IMG/VR virus record: IMGVR_UViG_3300039037_000056
Span: 1-54,085 of that record
Length of the DNA: 54,085 bases
Reading direction: 5' to 3' (one strand)
From: a virus
The number at the start of each line of letters is the position of its first letter. Within the stretch, counting starts at the first letter, position 1. Below the pieces are notes generated by a model. The model searched no databases and was not told where the DNA came from. It worked only from the letters and a program-made list of their open reading frames with translations. Positions 39,221 to 46,029 of the stretch are shown here, in pieces. Position numbers and translations under genes: made by a program.

Positions 39221-39513
39221 CAGAGTTTGCCACCGACAACACCACTATTTACTACTCTGGTGTATTCTTCAAGGGAACCATCTTGAAGACACATTAGATG
39301 CCACCTAGTCATTTTAAGAACATCTTCATAGTGCATCCCAGTGATAAAGTGAGCACCATAAGGTTCTTTCAAGATAGAAGTATGAAGACCGAATCTTGTC
39401 TTTTTAATATAAAAAGCATCATCAATCCAAACAACATCTTCAGGGATGTCTTTTTCTATCGTGCCACCAAGAGAAGTGGAAAGTTTAGGTTTATTCGTCG
39501 CCGTCTGAATCAT
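39220..39513 (-). CDS. Conserved hypothetical protein, 97 aa
   Basis: Begins MIQTATNKPKLSTSLGGTIE, then WIDDAFYIKKTRFGLHTSIL and GMHYEDVLKMTRWHLMCLQD. Strand-rich N-terminal half, helical C-terminal half. Overlaps the coiled-coil gene upstream by 23 nt. Unknown function. Confidence 0.72.
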   Translation of the reverse strand: MIQTATNKPKLSTSLGGTIEKDIPEDVVWIDDAFYIKKTRFGLHTSILKEPYGAHFITGMHYEDVLKMTRWHLMCLQDGSLEEYTRVVNSGVVGGKL

Positions 39514-39670
39514 CAGTTACCTCAGGTTCTGGAAGTGTGACACCAGTTTGTGTCAGATATTCAATAGCACCAGTTACTTTGTAAAGTGTTTCTCTAGTGC
39601 GTTCCAAAGAGAGAGCAAGTTCTTCTCTTTGCTTGAGAAGATTTTCAAGGTGTTTTTGTTGTTCAGTCAT
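39491..39670 (-). CDS. Coiled-coil protein, 59 aa
   Basis: ATG 39670 (or the adjacent 39673) overlaps the upstream stop. Begins MTEQQKHLENLLKQREELAL, then a heptad helix to GAIEYLTQTGVTLPEPE and an acidic tail. A conserved cyanophage coiled coil; partner unknown. Confidence 0.75.
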   Translation of the reverse strand: MTEQQKHLENLLKQREELALSLERTRETLYKVTGAIEYLTQTGVTLPEPEVTDDSDGDE

Positions 39671-39872
39671 CATTCTCCTTTTGTTTGTTGAAACCAAATG
39701 GTCCTTCTTTGTCTTCTAAAGCAAGTTTAAGTGCAACACCGCCAACTGCTTCCATCACTCGCAGAATATCTTCTGCCTTGGCATCTTCACCAAGTTCTTT
39801 AGCGATGTACCAATACTTAGGCCAGAAAGTTTCACCTGCTTTTTGATAATCTTCAAGTGTAAGTAGTTTCAT
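39663..39872 (-). CDS. Conserved hypothetical protein, 69 aa
   Basis: Begins MKLLTLEDYQKAGETFWPKY, then WYIAKELGEDAKAEDILRVM and EAVGGVALKLALEDKEGPFG. Helical. The stop is shared with the coiled-coil gene; ATGA overlap upstream. Confidence 0.75.
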   Translation of the reverse strand: MKLLTLEDYQKAGETFWPKYWYIAKELGEDAKAEDILRVMEAVGGVALKLALEDKEGPFGFNKQKENDD

Positions 39873-40060
39873 TCTTCTGTAGAATCAGTTGTAGGTCTTT
39901 GGTTTGGTCGCTTCAACTCCGGATGTGGAGCATACAGTGGACCCTCGTAATTTCCTGCAAACTTAGGTCTATTAAGTTTTTCAAGTGCTGCAAGAACTTC
40001 TGGAGTTTCTTCCCACTCAAAAGTATCTCCACTTTTAGTAGTATGCTGTCTAGTAGTCAT
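39869..40060 (-). CDS. Hypothetical protein, 63 aa
   Basis: Begins MTTRQHTTKSGDTFEWEETP, then EVLAALEKLNRPKFAGNYEG and a Pro-rich C-terminus. Conserved-looking, unknown function. ATGA overlaps on both sides. Confidence 0.7.
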   Translation of the reverse strand: MTTRQHTTKSGDTFEWEETPEVLAALEKLNRPKFAGNYEGPLYAPHPELKRPNQRPTTDSTEE

Positions 40061-40203
40061 GAATAAAACTCCCTAGCGTTTTTAAGTGTGGTAAGCAAGT
40101 GCATGTTACCTTTGAAGTATCCTAGCACAATAAACCCTATTGTGGCAAGTATAACGAACACAAAAGATACTACACCTCCCCAAGGTTTTTTATCATCAAG
40201 CAT
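40057..40203 (-). CDS. Small membrane protein, 48 aa
   Basis: ATG 40203 lies within the end of the 65-aa gene. After MLDDKKPWGG comes the transmembrane helix VVSFVFVILATIGFIVLGYF, then a basic tail (KGNMHLLTTLKNAREFYS), suggesting a cytoplasmic C-terminus. Function unknown. Confidence 0.7.
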   Translation of the reverse strand: MLDDKKPWGGVVSFVFVILATIGFIVLGYFKGNMHLLTTLKNAREFYS

Positions 40204-40393
40204 CTTTGAGTTTGTCTCGGAGATCCATTACCTTGTTTACCTCATCCACAGCAGCAGACATCCTCACGGAAAGAATATCCATCAGGTCGCCGTGAATGAC
40301 TTCATTTTCAACATAGTCATCAAAATACTTATCCAACGCCTCTTTCAGGTATCTTTTACGATGCCACTCTGGCGAGTAGGGTTTGTAGTCCAT
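40196..40393 (-). CDS. Conserved hypothetical protein, 65 aa
   Basis: Begins MDYKPYSPEWHRKRYLKEAL and continues DKYFDDYVENEVIHGDLMDI, LSVRMSAAVDEVNKVM. Helical; the PYSPEWHRKRYL.EA segment looks strongly conserved among cyanophages. Unknown function. Confidence 0.75.
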   Translation of the reverse strand: MDYKPYSPEWHRKRYLKEALDKYFDDYVENEVIHGDLMDILSVRMSAAVDEVNKVMDLRDKLKDA

Positions 40394-40424
40394 GATGCAA
40401 GTTTATTATGAAGGTAGTATAGCA

Positions 40425-40574
40425 CTATCTATTCCGTGGGTCAAGTCCCATGTCCTTAAGATATTGTATCCACCAATCTGGGTCTTTGATTTGTCTCCAG
40501 TTTGGCACTGGTAGGTTGTTCTCTACAGTGTAATACTGATAGAGTGCGTCATCTATAGTCTGTGCGACTTCCAT
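40425..40574 (-). CDS. Hypothetical protein, 49 aa
   Basis: ATG 40574 with GAGGAAGAAGAAT ahead. Longer in-frame starts would overlap the neighbour fully. Begins MEVAQTIDDALYQYYTVENN and ends with WRQIKDPDWWIQYLKDMGLD. Aromatic and helical. Confidence 0.62.
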   Translation of the reverse strand: MEVAQTIDDALYQYYTVENNLPVPNWRQIKDPDWWIQYLKDMGLDPRNR

Positions 40575-40758
40575 ATTCTTCTTCCTCCTCATCAACGTCT
40601 GCATATGCGTCTGCCACATAAGGTCCGTGTGGTTTTTTGGATTCTGCTCTGACATAGTTTCGCTCGTCGTTTACTGCGGAAAACCAAACTGCTACCTTCA
40701 TTACAATCCAAATCGCCGCTAATGGTGTGAAACAAGCAATTAGGATAACGGGTTTCAT
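40549..40758 (-). CDS. Membrane-anchored acidic protein, 69 aa
   Basis: N-terminal hydrophobic helix (MKPVILIACFTPLAAIWIVM, then KVAVWF), followed by a soluble acidic tail (YADVDEEEEEYGSRTDYR). Probably inner-membrane anchored. ATGA overlap with the glutaredoxin gene. Confidence 0.68.
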   Translation of the reverse strand: MKPVILIACFTPLAAIWIVMKVAVWFSAVNDERNYVRAESKKPHGPYVADAYADVDEEEEEYGSRTDYR

Positions 40759-40991
40759 AGGAACATTCCCTTGTCGTTCATGTATTGAAGTGTTTCCTTT
40801 AACCCACCAATATGTCTGAAACCAACATTGACTTGTGGGTATTCTGCCTCTTCACCAAACTCCTCAACAAAACCTCTCTGAGAGAAGTGTTGATTTAATT
40901 TATATACATGAATCTGGAAGTTGAGTTTTTCCAAGAGTATTTTGGCACGTTCACACTCTTGGTTGCCGTTAGAATAGATTACTGCATCCAT
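40755..40991 (-). CDS. Glutaredoxin-like protein with NxxC active site, 78 aa
   Basis: Begins MDAVIYSNGNQECERAKILL: the glutaredoxin strand-loop-helix start with N10-Q-E-C13 where CxxC is usual, so only the second Cys is present. The cis-Pro strand EYPQVNVGFRHIGGLKETLQ and terminal helix complete the fold. Glutaredoxins support ribonucleotide reductase. Loss of the nucleophilic Cys suggests altered redox chemistry or a binding role. Confidence 0.72.
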   Translation of the reverse strand: MDAVIYSNGNQECERAKILLEKLNFQIHVYKLNQHFSQRGFVEEFGEEAEYPQVNVGFRHIGGLKETLQYMNDKGMFL

Positions 40992-41131
40992 TACTTTTTC
41001 TCCTCGTATTCGATAACGATTCTTTTGTAGTCTCTACCAGTATGATCTACACAGGTGATATGAACTAATTTACCACCTAATGCGTCTGCTATTTCATGTA
41101 ACTTGCTCCAAGGAATTTGCTTTTCAGTCAT
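40991..41131 (-). CDS. Hypothetical protein, 46 aa
   Basis: The stop TAA overlaps the glutaredoxin ATG (TAATG). Begins MTEKQIPWSKLHEIADALGG, then KLVHITCVDHTGRDYKRIVI. Helix followed by a beta hairpin. Function unknown. Confidence 0.65.
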   Translation of the reverse strand: MTEKQIPWSKLHEIADALGGKLVHITCVDHTGRDYKRIVIEYEEKK

Positions 41132-41255
41132 TGCTCTCCTCTATCCACTTATCTATTTGATCTTGAGTAGGAACAATGATTCGGAAAGCAAGACCTTCCT
41201 CCTCAAACTCCTCATTCATTTTTTCATAAGTTTCAGGTGTGATTTTTTCAAACAT
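41124..41255 (-). CDS. Acidic mini protein, 43 aa
   Basis: ATG 41255 overlaps the thioredoxin stop by 8 nt. Begins MFEKITPETYEKMNEEFEEE and continues GLAFRIIVPTQDQIDKWIEE. The upstream in-frame extension is inside thioredoxin. Unknown function. Confidence 0.62.
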   Translation of the reverse strand: MFEKITPETYEKMNEEFEEEGLAFRIIVPTQDQIDKWIEESND

Positions 41256-41541
41256 CGTACTTGGTCCACAACTTACGAATGTTTTGGGTGATAGGCATAC
41301 CACCAACATAAGTCTCTAAAAGTTCTCCATCAGCATCAGCAATAACAAGAACAGGAGTGGCAGTTACACCATACTTTTTAGCGAGTGCAAGATTTTCCTC
41401 AGGAATGGGTTGATTACTGAAGTCATCAAGATAAATCTCCTCAATAACACTGTCGCGTGTATCTTGAAGAGCAGTGATATATTTCTTGACCAGACCACAG
41501 GGTCCACAAGATTCTTTTGTAAACATCAAAAACTTAGTCAC
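41248..41541 (-). CDS. Thioredoxin-like protein, 97 aa (GTG start)
   Basis: Active site ESCGPCGLVKKYI (Cys12, Cys15) follows an N-terminal beta strand; then YGVTATPVLVIADADGELLE with the cis-Pro before the last strands. The GTG at 41541 has a perfect GGAGG at correct spacing, which decides it over the ATG at 41556. It overlaps the upstream stop by 8 nt. Likely reductant for phage enzymes such as ribonucleotide reductase. Confidence 0.8.
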   Translation of the reverse strand: MTKFLMFTKESCGPCGLVKKYITALQDTRDSVIEEIYLDDFSNQPIPEENLALAKKYGVTATPVLVIADADGELLETYVGGMPITQNIRKLWTKYDV

Positions 41542-41851
41542 GTTGCCTCCAATCATCAGGTTTATCACGTTGAAACCAATCAACAATTTCATCAGCACCA
41601 TCAAACCCCGTTTTATGATTGGATGGGTCGGGGTCTCCTAATCCCATCCTATTCATAAAATCGTCCATACTACCTTCCTGAATGTCAGGATTAGCAGCAG
41701 CGCGACGTGCTTTCTTTAACATCTCACGGGCAGAAGTGTTTGCTTTAGACAACTTCTCCGCCCAGATCATGTCGTCAAGTTTTACCTCTTCCCCGTTAGC
41801 AATACATTTGCAAATGAACTCCAACCGAAGTCGGTATTGCGTAGATAACAT
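41534..41851 (-). CDS. Conserved cyanophage hypothetical protein, 105 aa
   Basis: Begins MLSTQYRLRLEFICKCIANG, then EEVKLDDMIWAEKLSKANTS, DFMNRMGLGDPDPSNHKTGF. Helical N-terminal half, ordered acidic C-terminus. I recall this protein as common in T4-like cyanophages without function. A late-type box lies at 41873-41879. Confidence 0.85.
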   Translation of the reverse strand: MLSTQYRLRLEFICKCIANGEEVKLDDMIWAEKLSKANTSAREMLKKARRAAANPDIQEGSMDDFMNRMGLGDPDPSNHKTGFDGADEIVDWFQRDKPDDWRQRD

Positions 41852-41872
41852 AAATTTGACACAATCTGTAGA

Positions 41873-41879
41873 TATTTAT
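41873..41879 (-). promoter_or_regulatory. T4-type late promoter box
   Basis: ATAAATA on minus, 22 nt upstream of ATG 41851; overlaps the stop of the upstream gene. Confidence 0.65.
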
Positions 41880-42055
41880 CCGAACTCTTGATTTCTTCTA
41901 CCATCAAGGTATTCAATAATTTCAGAACGCCACTCCATCAACTCATGATAACATTCCTGATTATGAGCGCATTGGCGCAGTTGATGGTCTGGTTTCAGTA
42001 CACTTTCGTAGAACAGACCAAGAGCATCACGACGTTTTTCGCTTTTTTCGGACAT
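41876..42055 (-). CDS. Hypothetical protein, 59 aa
   Basis: ATG 42055 lies within the end of the 88-aa gene. Begins MSEKSEKRRDALGLFYESVL, then KPDHQLRQCAHNQECYHELM and EWRSEIIEYLDGRR. Helical with two Cys in CAHNQEC. Unknown function. Confidence 0.65.
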   Translation of the reverse strand: MSEKSEKRRDALGLFYESVLKPDHQLRQCAHNQECYHELMEWRSEIIEYLDGRRNQEFG

Positions 42056-42293
42056 TAGAACTCCTGGATTTACGTTTCTGGGTTTTGAGTTGATTGTTGA
42101 TGAAGTCAACTGCTTGTTTGTATGTATTAAGAGTTGTGACTTGACTTCCTTGATGTATGATAACATACTTTTTGGTATTGCCAAGTGGAACTGCCGCCCA
42201 CATACCATCATTTGTAACATAACCCAATGGATTCTTGGGTTTGGGATCAAGAACTGATGGATGTGGGATAAAGGGTTTAAGAAACTTACTCAA
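42027..42293 (-). CDS. Hypothetical protein, 88 aa (TTG start)
   Basis: TTG at 42293 overlaps the stop of the 46-aa gene. Begins MSKFLKPFIPHPSVLDPKPK, then NDGMWAAVPLGNTKKYVIIH and a very basic C-terminal tail (KTQKRKSRSSNVRKKRKTS). Small beta domain plus basic tail, possibly nucleic-acid binding. Confidence 0.68.
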   Translation of the reverse strand: MSKFLKPFIPHPSVLDPKPKNPLGYVTNDGMWAAVPLGNTKKYVIIHQGSQVTTLNTYKQAVDFINNQLKTQKRKSRSSNVRKKRKTS

Positions 42294-42430
42294 AATACTG
42301 CGGTCACACTGATAACAGAGGCACCAGGGTTCCGTGCCAGTGCTACTTGCCTGGCATCTTCATAGTCAGTTGCGATGACAATTTCATCAAAGACTTTGCC
42401 TGCTTTGAAGAGTTGAACTTTGACTTTCAT
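42290..42430 (-). CDS. Conserved small protein, 46 aa
   Basis: Begins MKVKVQLFKAGKVFDEIVIA, then TDYEDARQVALARNPGASVI. Beta-beta-helix-beta layout (a small ferredoxin-like half). Starts 3 nt after the helicase stop. Common in cyanophages, function unknown to me. Confidence 0.72.
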   Translation of the reverse strand: MKVKVQLFKAGKVFDEIVIATDYEDARQVALARNPGASVISVTAVF

Positions 42431-42432
42431 GA

Positions 42433-43596
42433 TTAGCGACGGATAGTAGAGATGGCGGGTTGACCCTGCTCGAATACAGTGTCTACGACCGCCTGGACGG
42501 ACCTGGCGGTGCCTACACCCACTTTATCATAGACAGGCACACAAACCAAGCCAAAGGTCTTGTGACGGTCTCCTAGGCGGATCACACGACCAATAGACTG
42601 TGAGATACCGATGCAGTCCATGTTACGCATGAAGAGCACTGCTTCCAGACCATTGACATTGATACCTTCAGACAGGATAGAATGGTGGATTACCACAAAA
42701 CGCTTCTCAGGATCCTTGCCCCAGGCATTGAGTGTCTTGAAGAACTCATCGCGATCAACCTTGACACCATCAATAAAGGCACCAGTTTTTGACGTGATGT
42801 AGAGACAAGAGTATCCACGCTCACGCAGTTGATGGTAGAAGTCTGACTCTGCCAGCAGTTTGACAATCTGACGTGTTGACCTAGCAGCAATCAGAATTTT
42901 ATTCAAAGAGTTGCCATCAATCGTATCCAGTAGGTTCTGACAGTCAGACTGTTTGAAGTCACCCTGAGGCAGTTCCGTGATGGAGACCTTAGGTGGGAGA
43001 ATGTAACCCTCCTCAACCAGTTTAGGTGCAGGCACATTACAAATTACCTGACCGTAGACTTCACCGTCATTCATCCCAGGTTTGAAGATGCTGACAGAGT
43101 GCTTAGGTGTTGCCGTAAAGAAATAGCAACGCTCAGCATCATTACTGAAATGTTCTGTAGCAGGAAAGAAGTTGCGCTTTACAGAGTTGTGTGCCTCATC
43201 AAAGTAGATAGTGTGAGCGTTGATACCAGACTCTTGAACCCTGTGAAGGGAATGATAAGTGGTAAAGATCAGTTGCTTACGATATGCCTGATCGCTCCAC
43301 CGTTTGATATAAGAAGACTTGGTGCTGCTAAAGTGCTCCGTCTCACCACTGTGAACGTGGAGAACAGCAGCATCTTCAATATGCTCCAAGAACTCAGAAC
43401 ACAACTGCTGTGCCAACAGGATACGAGGAGCAACTACAACAATGATGCCAGCGTCATGAATAGCAAAGTGATCCAGTGCATCCTGAATCATACACATGGT
43501 CTTACCACCACCTGTAGGGATGATAACTTGACCTTTGGTGTGCTTCAACATCGCATCACATGCTTGACGCTGATGGGGACGAAGGGTGATAGTCAT
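42433..43596 (-). CDS. SF2 DNA/RNA helicase, 387 aa
   Basis: Complete SF2 motif series: RPHQ (6-9), Walker A PTGGGKT (27-33), APRILLAQQL (motif Ia), DEAH (133-136), FTATPKHS (motif III), and a C-terminal domain with SEGINVNGLEAVLFMR and motif VI QSIGRVIRLGD. The layout resembles the ResIII/UvsW-like helicases used in phage recombination and repair. It is more compact than T4 UvsW (503 aa). An extended -10 promoter lies 22 nt upstream. Confidence 0.87.
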   Translation of the reverse strand: MTITLRPHQRQACDAMLKHTKGQVIIPTGGGKTMCMIQDALDHFAIHDAGIIVVVAPRILLAQQLCSEFLEHIEDAAVLHVHSGETEHFSSTKSSYIKRWSDQAYRKQLIFTTYHSLHRVQESGINAHTIYFDEAHNSVKRNFFPATEHFSNDAERCYFFTATPKHSVSIFKPGMNDGEVYGQVICNVPAPKLVEEGYILPPKVSITELPQGDFKQSDCQNLLDTIDGNSLNKILIAARSTRQIVKLLAESDFYHQLRERGYSCLYITSKTGAFIDGVKVDRDEFFKTLNAWGKDPEKRFVVIHHSILSEGINVNGLEAVLFMRNMDCIGISQSIGRVIRLGDRHKTFGLVCVPVYDKVGVGTARSVQAVVDTVFEQGQPAISTIRR

Positions 43597-43617
43597 TGGG
43601 TTTGGTGTCTTGCAGAT

Positions 43618-43626
43618 ATTATAGCA
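43618..43626 (-). promoter_or_regulatory. Extended -10 promoter of the helicase gene
   Basis: Minus strand TGCTATAAT, 22 nt upstream of ATG 43596; no clear -35. The remaining 43627-43717 is a gene-free spacer with a small GTCT/AGAC hairpin (43701-43712). Confidence 0.55.
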
Positions 43627-43717
43627 CGCCTCTACCGATGAACTCTATTGTGTTTTGAGCTCATGATGTTCCCATCAACCGCGACAAGGCAGAGTCTAAG
43701 GTCTTTTGAGACTTTTG

Positions 43718-44389
43718 TCAAGCTTTGTCCTGTTCAGACACATTACTGAAGAAAGTTGTGATAGAATATCTTCCGTACCCCTCATAGTAATCCGAATCCT
43801 TTATTGACACTTTATTAACACCATGCCTTACCCACCCAGGAAACACAATCAATGAGTTATTGTCACATCCATACTCATAATCATACTCAGGGAAGAACAA
43901 GTCTCCACCCTCATACTTTTTAGGTTCCTTATGGAAAAATGTAAATGCTAGGTATTGTGTTGACTTGTCGGTATGTGGGCGGTAGTATTCCTTATCGTGG
44001 TAGTATCTAACCTTAGTAGCATCAAAGTTTGCTTTCGGAGCAATAGAACAACATCCATGAATATCAGCAAAAGCATCTAGTACACCAGATGTGAATATCT
44101 TTCTATTCACTGTCAAGATGTTAGACATCGGTCTAAAGTTTGGATTACCATTGATCCCATAATGTTTACCTGTGGAATAATTTCTATACAGTTGATCTAG
44201 AATAATTGCACTAGAATTTGTATATCCAACAATGCCACCGAAATCCTCCGCTTTCATTAACTTGCCAGGTTTCGTATAAAAATCTAGTTCTTCCCAGATT
44301 AAATCTAGTTCATCTGGATTGTAGAAATTCTTGACTATAATATGTGGGAAAGGGTCTGGGTATTGAACCAACTTCAAAGTTTCTTTCAT
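43718..44389 (-). CDS. 2-oxoglutarate/Fe(II)-dependent oxygenase A, 223 aa
   Basis: The double-stranded beta-helix motif set is intact: His139-x-Asp141 (YRPHTDKS), FFPEYDYEYGCDNNSLIVFP, His189 (WVRHGV) and Arg207 for 2-oxoglutarate (GRYSITTFF). These enzymes hydroxylate protein, nucleic acid or small-molecule substrates. It overlaps oxygenase B by ATGA, and the pair directly follows the glycine-rich fibre gene. Substrate not predictable from sequence. Confidence 0.8.
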   Translation of the reverse strand: MKETLKLVQYPDPFPHIIVKNFYNPDELDLIWEELDFYTKPGKLMKAEDFGGIVGYTNSSAIILDQLYRNYSTGKHYGINGNPNFRPMSNILTVNRKIFTSGVLDAFADIHGCCSIAPKANFDATKVRYYHDKEYYRPHTDKSTQYLAFTFFHKEPKKYEGGDLFFPEYDYEYGCDNNSLIVFPGWVRHGVNKVSIKDSDYYEGYGRYSITTFFSNVSEQDKA

Positions 44390-44967
44390 TCTTGTCCTCC
44401 ATTATCTTGAACAACTGCCCATGTAGTTGCAATGTATTTTGTTCCACCAATAGGTGGATTACCTCTGTGAGTATGTGTAAACCCAGCAGGAAAGATAATC
44501 ACATCTCCAGTGACTGCTTCTTCCCGTAAGTTTTGATACAAAAATTCTGTTTCTCCACCATCAAATTCGTCATTAAGATATACTTGAATGACAAAAGATC
44601 TTGGTGCTGAAATATATGAACCATTCTCATAATGCCAAGAATGGAATCCACCACCGGGCGGAATCTTTTTTAACTTACAGTCATAAACAGCAAACTCGCT
44701 TGTCTGTAATAGACTGAACATGTTCACATATTCATCAATGCAAATCTTCATGTTGGGTAAGATTTGCTGTGATATTCTAGACGCAGCAGTTACGTCCAGA
44801 TTAAAACCATTGTTTACATTTATTGTTTTATTGTCAACCTGATGAAGTCTTTCTTTATCATAAAACAATAAATTATTGTTATCCAGATAGTCAATATATT
44901 GTACTAAATCAGCACACTCTTTGCGTGAAAACGCACCACGATAGCGCACAACAAAATTATCAGACAT
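44386..44967 (-). CDS. 2-oxoglutarate/Fe(II)-dependent oxygenase B (P4H-like), 193 aa
   Basis: Prolyl-4-hydroxylase-like core: GGFHSWHYENGSYISAPRSF with His112-x-Glu114 as probable metal ligands (Glu replaces the usual Asp), YLNDEFDGGETEFLYQ, then GDVIIFPAGFTHTHRG (His165/167) and Lys177 (GGTKYIATTW) for 2-oxoglutarate. Late-type box at 44985-44991, so expressed with structural genes. Confidence 0.8.
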   Translation of the reverse strand: MSDNFVVRYRGAFSRKECADLVQYIDYLDNNNLLFYDKERLHQVDNKTINVNNGFNLDVTAASRISQQILPNMKICIDEYVNMFSLLQTSEFAVYDCKLKKIPPGGGFHSWHYENGSYISAPRSFVIQVYLNDEFDGGETEFLYQNLREEAVTGDVIIFPAGFTHTHRGNPPIGGTKYIATTWAVVQDNGGQE

Positions 44968-44984
44968 AACAAAGTATTTTTAGA

Positions 44985-44991
44985 TATTTAT
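44985..44991 (-). promoter_or_regulatory. T4-type late promoter box for the oxygenase pair
   Basis: ATAAATA on minus, overlapping the stop of the glycine-rich gene, 18 nt upstream of ATG 44967. Confidence 0.68.
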
Positions 44992-46028
44992 GCTACACCT
45001 GTGGAACTCGTATCTCCTGTGAGATCTCCTGCATTTGTAATATCAACCACGATATTACCATTAGACCTACGAATAGCAGAACCATTAGCACCTGCTGTGC
45101 CAGCAGAACTACCATCACCGGGACTGCCGTTATTTCCACCTTGAGGACTTTCATCAGGGTCGCCGCCACGTCCTCCAGATCCACCAAAAGCTTCATCGGC
45201 ATTATTACCACCTGATCCACCTTCACCATTTTCTTCTAGTTGACCTGCACTACCAGGATTACCACTTGTAACCTCATCTTCATTACCACTTAATCTATTT
45301 CCTTTATCACCAGCATTGCCAGCAGGAAGACCAGCACCACCGCCACCGCCTCCACCACAGGCACTTCTATCAGCACCGCTGTCAACCTGACGAGCACCTG
45401 ATCCACCGCCACCGCCACCAAATCCACACCTTATTCTTCCACCACTCTGGATATTTACAGCAGTTTCTTCATGTTCAATACCTAACGCAGAGGTTCCATT
45501 TCCTCCACTACCTGCATTTTGACTACCAGCATCAGAAAAACTGTTTGAACCTTCTCCACCATCTCCACCAGCACCATATAATCTTCCACTGCTACCAACA
45601 TCAACACTCAAAACAACATCAGAATCCCATTGCCCTGTTCTTAAAGCAACATTGTTCTGACTACCTTTGGCGGAACCAATAGTTTTGTTTACATGAATAA
45701 GAATCTTTGAACCTGCTTCTTTCTTACCTCTAAAACCACCAATAACCGTTATATTATTTCCGTTATATCTATTCTTAGCATTAACCCTGCTTACTGTTCC
45801 ACCGGTATGAAAGTCAACAACAACATTCAATCTCTTGCCGTGGAAGTCACTGAATTTAATTTCGCCTGATGATGGAACACCACTATCAATACCGTTGAAT
45901 GATAATGAACCAACAGATTGTGTCAGTCTATAGCCACCCAATGACATTGAGTTACCGGTAGCGTTCCTACCAAACTCGTCAGAGATTTGATCAGCGGATA
46001 TTTGTTGCCCTGAAGCAGGTAATGCCAT
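44988..46028 (-). CDS. Glycine-rich adhesin-like tail protein, 346 aa
   Basis: Residues 1-75 form a tail-attachment-like region (MALPASGQQISADQISDEFG, ...SGEIKFSDFHGKRL); the QISADQISDEFG and I.FSDF.G elements recur in T4-like and cyanophage fibre proteins. From about residue 150 the chain is dominated by Gly runs (GFGGGGGGSGA, GGGGGGGAGLP) interspersed with Asn, Asp and Ser, resembling the polyglycine sandwich of T-even gp38 adhesins. It probably contacts the host surface. It follows the 613-aa fibre gene by 1 nt. Confidence 0.75.
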   Translation of the reverse strand: MALPASGQQISADQISDEFGRNATGNSMSLGGYRLTQSVGSLSFNGIDSGVPSSGEIKFSDFHGKRLNVVVDFHTGGTVSRVNAKNRYNGNNITVIGGFRGKKEAGSKILIHVNKTIGSAKGSQNNVALRTGQWDSDVVLSVDVGSSGRLYGAGGDGGEGSNSFSDAGSQNAGSGGNGTSALGIEHEETAVNIQSGGRIRCGFGGGGGGSGARQVDSGADRSACGGGGGGGAGLPAGNAGDKGNRLSGNEDEVTSGNPGSAGQLEENGEGGSGGNNADEAFGGSGGRGGDPDESPQGGNNGSPGDGSSAGTAGANGSAIRRSNGNIVVDITNAGDLTGDTSSTGVA

Positions 46029-46029
46029 A

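Noticed and set aside
43701-43712. GTCT-TTTG-AGAC hairpin as a terminator between oxygenase and helicase genes
   Set aside because: Only a 4-bp core stem and the T-run is on the plus strand, the wrong direction for the minus-strand genes.
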